A stretch of DNA of 64,000 nucleotides from positions 1 through 64,000 of the IMG/VR virus record IMGVR_UViG_3300020469_000038, one strand, 5' to 3'. A program made the translations under genes and the position numbers. The notes under the pieces are model-generated. The model was not told the DNA's origin. It searched no databases and saw only the letters and a list, made by a program, of their open reading frames with translations. Below are positions 27,801 through 36,800 of the stretch, in pieces. Source of the stretch: a virus. Numbering within the stretch: the first letter of the stretch is position 1; each line of letters opens with the position of its first letter.

Positions 27801-30800
27801 TACAAATTAGAGAATATGTATCAACATCATTTAGTTACATACCACCTACACCAACTTCATTAGGAATATACAAAAAATATACACCTAAAAAGTTTTTAGA
27901 CGATACTTACTTAGAGCCAAGAGAAGTAATCCAAGGACACGACGGAAGCATCACACAAGCATACGGAGACTTCCGAGATGATCTTATCCTTGAACTTGAA
28001 TATAGAATTTATAACAATATAAAAAATAACTATGATGAAAAAGTTTTTGATATCGATAGCGTTATCGGAAGTTACTATTATAGAACAGACTTTACAAAAT
28101 CTAACATAGATGATATTGTTAACCAAGAATTTTTAAAGTGGGTAGCAGATACAAATCTAGGATACACATTAAACACTTTCTTTGATAGTGAAACTCCATT
28201 TACATACACTTACAATCAAATGGCAAGTCCAGATGGTAAAGAAGACTTACCAGGTTGGTGGAGAGGTGTATACAAATATTATTACGACACTGACCGCCCT
28301 CATTCTCATCCTTGGGAATGTTTAGGATTTACTGAAAAGCCAACTTGGTGGGATAGTGAGTATGGTGAAGCACCATATACAAATGGTAACTTACTGCTAT
28401 GGGAAGATATTAGAGATGGTAAAATTGTTCAAGGTGACAAAGCAGGAATATATCCACGCTATGCTAGGACAACAATTATATCACATATTCCATCGGATGC
28501 TGACGGAAACCTTGTTGATCCGTTAACAAGCGGATTAGCACAAAACTTTGTGTTGTTTAACAACGCAGGAAGTTTTAAAATTGGTGACATAGGACCTGTA
28601 GAATATGCTTGGCGTTCTAGTTCAGAATTTCCGTTTGCGATTGCAATGGCAATGTGTTTACTTAAACCGTTTGAATTTATTACAAGCAACTTTGATAGAG
28701 CACAAACAAAGCGTAATCTGTCAAATCAAATTGTAGATAAAACAACAGAAACATTTATTACACCAGCAGACTTACAATTACCTGTTGCTGGTGGACAACA
28801 AACTAGCGGTCTTGCAAACTATATTAGTTGCTATGTTAAAAGTAGAGGACTTGATGTAGCAGATGTACAAGAAGATATTACACACATTAATGTAAGACTT
28901 TCTTCAAGACTTAGCGGCTTTGTTGATCAAGATCAACAGCGATATTCAGTAGATAGTAAAAATCCTAAGTCGACATCAAGTAATGCGCTAATACCAAATG
29001 AAAACTTTAACATTATATTTGATGTAAGTTCTCCAATTGCAACATTAACATACAGTGGTATGATTTTTGAAAAAACTGCAAACGGTTGGACAGTATCAGG
29101 TTACGATGATGTAAAACCTTATTTTGAATATTACCAAGTTGTTCCTAACCAGAAAGATCCTGTAATTAGTATAGGCGGGTTGAGTGAAGCATTTACTTTA
29201 TGGGAACCTAGCAAGTTATATCCTAATGGTAGCATTGTTGAAAACAGAGGTGTATATTACAGAGCAAAAGAAACTCATACAGCAGAAGATAAGTTTGATG
29301 AATTGTTTTGGACTAAATTACCTGCACTTCCTATAACAGGAGCAACTACAGCACAAAGACGTAGAAACTTTAACACAACAGCAATTAAAAGATTATCGTA
29401 TGGTGAGCAATTTACTACAATACAATCAGTTGCAGACTTTATTATTGGACACCAAGAATATCTAAAAGCAGCAGGGTTTGTGTTTGATAATTATGACGGT
29501 ACAACACAATCAGTTCAAGACTGGGCAACTGCATTAAAAGAATTTATGTTCTGGACACAGCACAACTGGTCTCAAGGATCATTACTAACTGTAAGTCCAG
29601 GCGCACAAAAACTTACAATTACTGTGCCAGTTGGCGTTGCAGATAATCTACTAGACGGCTTCTACGAATATAATGTATTAGGAAGCGATGGTGTTCCGTT
29701 AGACGTTAAGAATATTAATGTTAACAGACAGTTCCAAGAATTTACAATTACAACTTCTGGCACTGAAGATGGATTATACTACTTAAAAGTAAATCTTGTT
29801 CTTAAAGAACACGTTACAATCTTTGACGACAAAACAGTGTTCAATGATGTTATATTTGACAAGCCAAGCGGATATAGACAAGAAAGAATTAGATCACAAG
29901 GCTTTAGAACAGTTGACTGGGACGGTGATTATACATCGCCAGGATTTATATTTGACAATGTTAATATTGTTGCGTGGCAACCATTTAGAAATTATAAACT
30001 AGGTGACATTGTACAATATAGATCAGTAAACTATACAAGTTTAATTTCACATACTAGTGAACAAGAATTTGTACCTAATAACTGGACAGTGCTTGATAGT
30101 GATCCACAGAAGCAATTAATACCTAACTTTGATTATAGAATTAATCAAATTGAAGATTACTTTGAAGTAGATAGCGAAGGACTAGGCAAAAGCCAACGAG
30201 ATCTTGCTAGACACACTGTAGGATATCAAACAAGAACATATTTAGAATCAATTGCTGAAGATCCAGTTACACAGTTTCAATTGTACCAAGGCTTTATTAG
30301 AGAAAAAGGAAGTAAAAATCCTATTACAAAAGTTTTCAATAAAGCAACAAATAATAGTAATGGTGTACAGTTAGACGAGCAATGGGCATTTAAAGTTGGA
30401 ACACTTGGCGGCGAAGCACAGTCTTACAATGTTGAATTATCTTTAGACACAGATAAGTTTAGAATTAATCCTCAGCCTGTTGTAATAACACCAGAAACAG
30501 GAGACTTCTTAGATAGGTATTATAGAGTAAATCAAAGCAACTTTGATTATGCTCCTATTCCTTATACAGATAATATTAATCCTGTATCAGATACTGTAAA
30601 GCCTACACAAACAGCAGGGTATGTTAAACTAGGACAAACAGAATATGTAATTAAACATTTTTCAGATATTAGTTCTGAATTAAACGTTAATACAGTTAGT
30701 AACAATGAGCATATATGGATTACATTTAGTGGTCCTAGTTGGACTGTTAAACGTATTAATGTAGCATTTGAATTACCTATTATTTCAGTAATTCAAGCAG

Positions 30801-33800
30801 CAACAACAATAACTATTGACTTTGGTAAGCGTCACACATTCGCTGTTGACGAATTTATTGGTATTAAGAATCTTGATGATATCTCAGGATTTTATCAAAT
30901 TACAGCAGTTACTAACAATACAATTACATACGAACTGCCACAGAAAGCACCTAATAAAACTTTTAATACAACTTCAGCAATATATCCTATATACTTTTCA
31001 GATGTTAGGTACAATGATTTTAATGATATAGGCGAAGAAGAAATTGCACTGCTTCAAAATAAATCTAAATTATGGATTGATCATAATGGAGAGTTGAAGT
31101 GGGAAGTAGTAGAAAAAAATAAAGTTTATACAGATAAACAAATTACTAACTACGGGTTATCAGAACCTGTTAGGGTTGGAGAGAAAGTTGTTTATAATCC
31201 TACACTTAAACAAGTAATTGCAAGTGCAACAGCAGCACCTCGTGTTATGGTATACTTAGAAACAACACAAGGACTGTCAATTAAACAAATTTTACAGCCA
31301 CCAGATGCATTTATTGATGGTAACATCAATTCGTTTGGTTTAGAAATTGCTATCAGTCCTGACAGCAAATGGTTAGCAGTTGGCTCGCCTAAAGCAACAG
31401 GAATTAGTAGCAATTATAGAGGCGAATATAATCCTTATGTAAGTTACGGTACAAATCAAATTGTACTATTTGCAGGAAGATTATATAAATCAAAAGTCGA
31501 TATTGCACCAGACGGAAGCAGTATCAACATTTACTCACAAGATTGGGAAGAAGTTAAATCAATAGAAGCGGTTGCATTTGGCTCCAATGACGGTGAAACA
31601 CAAATGGGTAGTGTTACATTATACGAATGGACACTGAATCAATGGAATTATAGAACAACGTTGCTCAGCCCACGTTTAGATGCGTTTGAAGAATTTGGAC
31701 ACGCAATAGCGATGAGTAAAACTGCTACCGGTTACGGTATGGCAGTAAGTGCTCCAGGATCTTTACACACTAAAGGTAGGGTATGGTTATACCATTACAC
31801 TGAAGCAACAGGTTGGGAAACTATTCAAAACACAAATTATGTCGGTGAATATAATCCAGGCGAGATTTTTTACGAAGGTACAATTACAGATGACGTATTA
31901 ACTGTAGCATCTACAGGTGATAGTACAGCTCTCGCAGGAAAATTAAAATCCGGAGCCAGTGTTACTGGCGAAGGCGTATTAGACGGAACATATATTCTGG
32001 AACAGCTCGATTGGCCTGTTTCAGATGATGGAACTGTCCATACCGAAAAGGGTGGAGTCGGAACTTATAGAGTTTCAAAAAATCATACACCTCCTACTGA
32101 AAGTGTTAGAATGCAATCCAACTATTTTTATCCGTCGGGTTCAGTTGTAACATACAATGGAGAGTTTTGGCAAGCGCAGTATGATACCTATGGGGATGGC
32201 AGTACAATTAGTATAGACTCAAATGAGTGGGCCAAACTTGATGCAGTTGCCACTCAAGCATCGCTGCCGCAGTCAATTGCATTAGAAGATGATGGTTCTA
32301 GTTTATTTACTGGATTGCTAACCGACGGACAAGTTAGTGAACTAGTAATGAATGGCACAAGATTCGGCCAGTCATTGTCAATGAGTTATGATGGTAATGT
32401 ATTAGTTGTCGGCGCACCCGACGCTGATAATCAGTTCTTCCCCAACTACAAAGGTGTGTGGAGACCAGATTATGAATACATTCAAGGTGATGTTGTAAAA
32501 TATCAAAATGCATTTCACAGACTATCTAACATTGGCCCATCTCAAGTACCGCAAGACAGTACCATAAGAAGTTATAACGAAGATCCAAGTAACGGTTATC
32601 CCTGGGTAGATGCAGGTGATAGTTCTGCAAGCATTACAGGTAAAATGTTTGTTTACAGAAAAAATACCGCAGGCAACTATGTGTTATCACAAACGGTTGC
32701 TGCTAATAATCTTAATGATTATAACGATCTGGATCAAGGACACCCGGATGTAATGGCAGCAGGCGATAAGTTTGGTTATGCTGTTGCAGTTGATTATTCA
32801 GGTAATAACATTGTTGTAAGTAGTCCTCAAGCAGATATTAACTATCAGAATCAAGGTAGTGCATACATTTTTGAATACAAAAATGATTCTAGTGTGTTTG
32901 AGTATCGTATTGTACAGAAACTTGAAAGTTATGAAAAGTTTCCAAATGAATTCTTTGGACAATCTATATGTATTAGTCCTAACACTAGTGTAATTGCAAT
33001 CGGCGCAAACAATAGTCCGTATGTACAATCTACAATTTTTGATAATTCAGAATCATCATTTGATGAGAAACGTACTACATTTAAAAACTTTGACGGATTT
33101 ACAGGTAGTGTTTATGTGTTTGAAAAGAAAGAACACAGTTACTATCTTACAGAAAAACTTGATGCTGATTTATCATTGAACGAATCATTTGGTACATCTA
33201 TAAGTTGTGAAGAAAATGTAGTTGTAGTAGGATCACCAGACTTTATTGAACCAATAAGTGAAGATAATAACATTGTGTTTACAGGTACTAAAGTTGGTAT
33301 GGTAAGAATGTTTAAGAAACCAGATGGTGTAAGTCCGCTTACAGTTATTGCATCGCAACCTCAGCATACTGATCTCGAACAAATAAAACGTATTGCACTT
33401 TATAAAAAAGATGATGATGTAAAAATACAGGATTTAGAGTTTTTTGATCCTGCAAAATTAAAAATACTAAACCGCGCTGAAAGAGAACTTACTTATAAAG
33501 TACCATTTGATCCAGCAGTTTATACTATCGGAACTGAAAGTGTAACTGTTGATGAGCAGATTGCTTGGAACAACGGTAAGAATATTGGTAAACTATGGTG
33601 GAACATTGCTAATGCTAAATGGATTGATTATGAGCAAGGTGATATTTCATATAGAACATCTAATTGGGGCGCACAAGCAGTAGGAAGTTCAATTGATATT
33701 TACGAATGGGTAGAATCTAAGTTACTACCGAGTGAATGGTCATTAATTGCAGATACTACAGAAGGCCTTAACCTTAATGTATCAGGACAGCCACTATATC

Positions 33801-36800
33801 CGGATGATACAGTAATGGCAGTCAAGACTGTGCTTAACACAAATACAGGCGCAGCAACAGAAACACGTTATGGATATTGGGTAAGAAACAAAACTACTAC
33901 ACCTAAAGACGTGTTAGGTAGAACAATTAGTGCTTCCACAGTATCTAGTTTAATTGCATCACCAGGAACAGTAGGAAATGCAATTATTGCACTCATAGAT
34001 AAAAACAAATTCTTGTTCTATAATCTTAAAAGCATTGTAAATGCAGATCAAAGCATTTTAAATATTGAATATTATGCAGATAAAGATAGAAAAAATGCTG
34101 TACATAACGAATACCAACTATTAACAGAAGGTGTTGAGGAAAGTTTACCTACAGATAAGTTAGAAACTAAATGGCTAGACAGTTTAATTGGATATGACGT
34201 CATTGGTAACAGAGTACCAGACACTGCGTTGCCGGCTAAACAAAGATATGGTATTAGTTTCCGTCCAAGACAAAGTATGTTTGTAAACAAAAGAAAAATT
34301 TTACAAATATTAATAGGTAACATTAATACAATTCTTAAAACAAATGCATTTGCAGATACTATTTCTTACAACAGATTAGATAGTGTTGACCCAGCACCTA
34401 GTGATTTGTTAAAATTGTATGATACTAAAGTTGCATTTTATGATGATCTAGAAACAGTAGGTACAATTAGAGTTAAAAAAGCAGAATTATCAGTTAATAT
34501 TATTGATAGTGAAATTAATAGCATAACAATTATTGAACCTGGGTACGGATACAAAGTTGCACCTAACATTGAGTTTGAAGGTGACGGCACAGGCGCAATT
34601 GCAACTACTACAATTGATTCACAAGGTAGACTCAGTAGTGTGACAGTTGTAGCAAGTGGTAAAAAATACGGATATGCTATTGCAAAAGTAAGAAACTTTA
34701 GTGTACTTGTTGAAAGCGACAGCACAGCAAATGATTATTGGAGTGTTTACGCTTGGGATGATATAAGACAGATATTCTTTAGAAGTAGATCACAAGCATT
34801 TGATACTACAAACTACTGGTCAAAAATTGATTGGTGGAAAGAAGGATACGGCGAAACATCTAGAGTTGTTAAAGAAATTTTAAGTGTGTATCAAGAACCA
34901 ACACTGTCTCTAAGAGAAGGCGACTTGTTAAGAATTAACGAATACGGTGCTGGCGGTTGGGCAGTATTTGAAAGACAAGCAGGCGAACCTAATGGTATAA
35001 TACTTTCTAACTATGTGTTAGTAGGTAGAGAACGAGGTACTATTGAACTTTCAGATACATTATGGAATACAAAAACAAGCGGTATTGGTTTTGATATTGT
35101 AGACAGTTTTGATGCAGGGTTATATGACAAAGAAGTTGCTATTGAACTTAGAAATATCTTCAATGCAATTAAAGAAGAAATATTTGTAGGCGACTTTGCA
35201 GTAGAATGGAATAAACTATTCTTTACAAGTATTAGATATTTGTTTAATGAACAAACTTACGTTGATTGGGCATTCAAAACAAGTTTCATTAATGCTATAC
35301 ATAATGTTGGAGCATTTAAAACTACTCCTACATACAAGAATGACAGTTTAACTGCATACTTAGATTATATTAATGAGATTAAACCTTATAGAACTACAGT
35401 TAAAGAGTTTGTTAGTAAGTACGATCAACTAGAAAACAGTTATACTTCAACAACAGATTTTGACTTGCCACCAGTTTATAGTGTAGCAGAAGGTAAAATT
35501 ATTAATGTTGATGAACAGAACGAATTAATTAATACGTATCCTTACAATCAGTGGCGTGATAATAAAGGCTTTGGTATTACAAGCATAGAACTTAGCAATA
35601 CAGGCGCAGGTTATACAAGTGTTCCTAGTGTGCTTATTACAGGTAATGGATCAGGTGCCAAAGCAACCGCTTACATTTCAAATGGCAAAGTTAGCGGTAT
35701 TGTTGTTAATGAACAAGGTAGTGGTTATACACAAACACCAGTTGTAACTGTTGTAGGTGGTAACGGCAGCAACATTAGTGATGCAAAAGCAGTTGCAATT
35801 TTAGGCAACGGTAAAATTAGAACAAACAATGTTACAGTTAAGTTTGATAGATTATCTAAAGAAGGTAAATTTACAAACTTTGATTTTACACAAACATTTA
35901 CTTCATCAGGCGCAAGCGCAGTATTTGAATTATTATACCCTGCAACTATTAACAAGAACAATATTGATATATTACTAGATGGACAAGTTGTATTAGATGA
36001 TGAATATACTGTATCATTGTATAAACAGAAAAATGATTTAGAAAATGTATTACGTTGCAGAATTATATTCAATACAAATCCTGCAGCAGGAAGCATTATT
36101 AAAATTACATATGCTAAGAATGACGAGATACTTGATAGTGTAAACAGAATTACAAAATATTACAATCCGGGTGTAGGTATGCCAGGCAAAGAACTGCATC
36201 AGTTAATGACAGGTATGGACTTTGGCGGTGTACTTGTACAAGGTACAACGTTTGATGTTACAGGTGGCTGGGACGCTTTACCGTGGTTTACAGATAGTTG
36301 GGATAGTGTTGAAGCAGCAGCAGATCACTATGTAGTATGTGATGGTAGTACAGGCTTTATAACATTACCATATGCTCCTACAGACGGACAAATTATTAAC
36401 ATTTACTTAAAGCGTGCAGGTGTTGAACGTTTACCAACAATTGATAACTTACAGTATTCAGAAGAAGTTGCTGAACCGCCAACACACAGAATTGACGATC
36501 CTAATTATAACGATGAATGGGATAGTTCTAGTGTTATTAATCCTCACGCTCAAATGCCAACATTTGTAGGTGATGGTAGTACTAAAGTTATTGAAATAGG
36601 CGAATATGTACAAACTAATGATGGTGATATATTAATATTCCGCCCATCAACTTCAGATGGTTCTGTAACTATTAATGATCCAAACCTTGTTGATACAAAC
36701 ATATCAGGCGGATCACTATCATACATTCCAGCACCATACGGCGGCGGAGCATATGCTACTGCTACAGGAATTACATCAGAAGAAATTACTATAGACGGAA

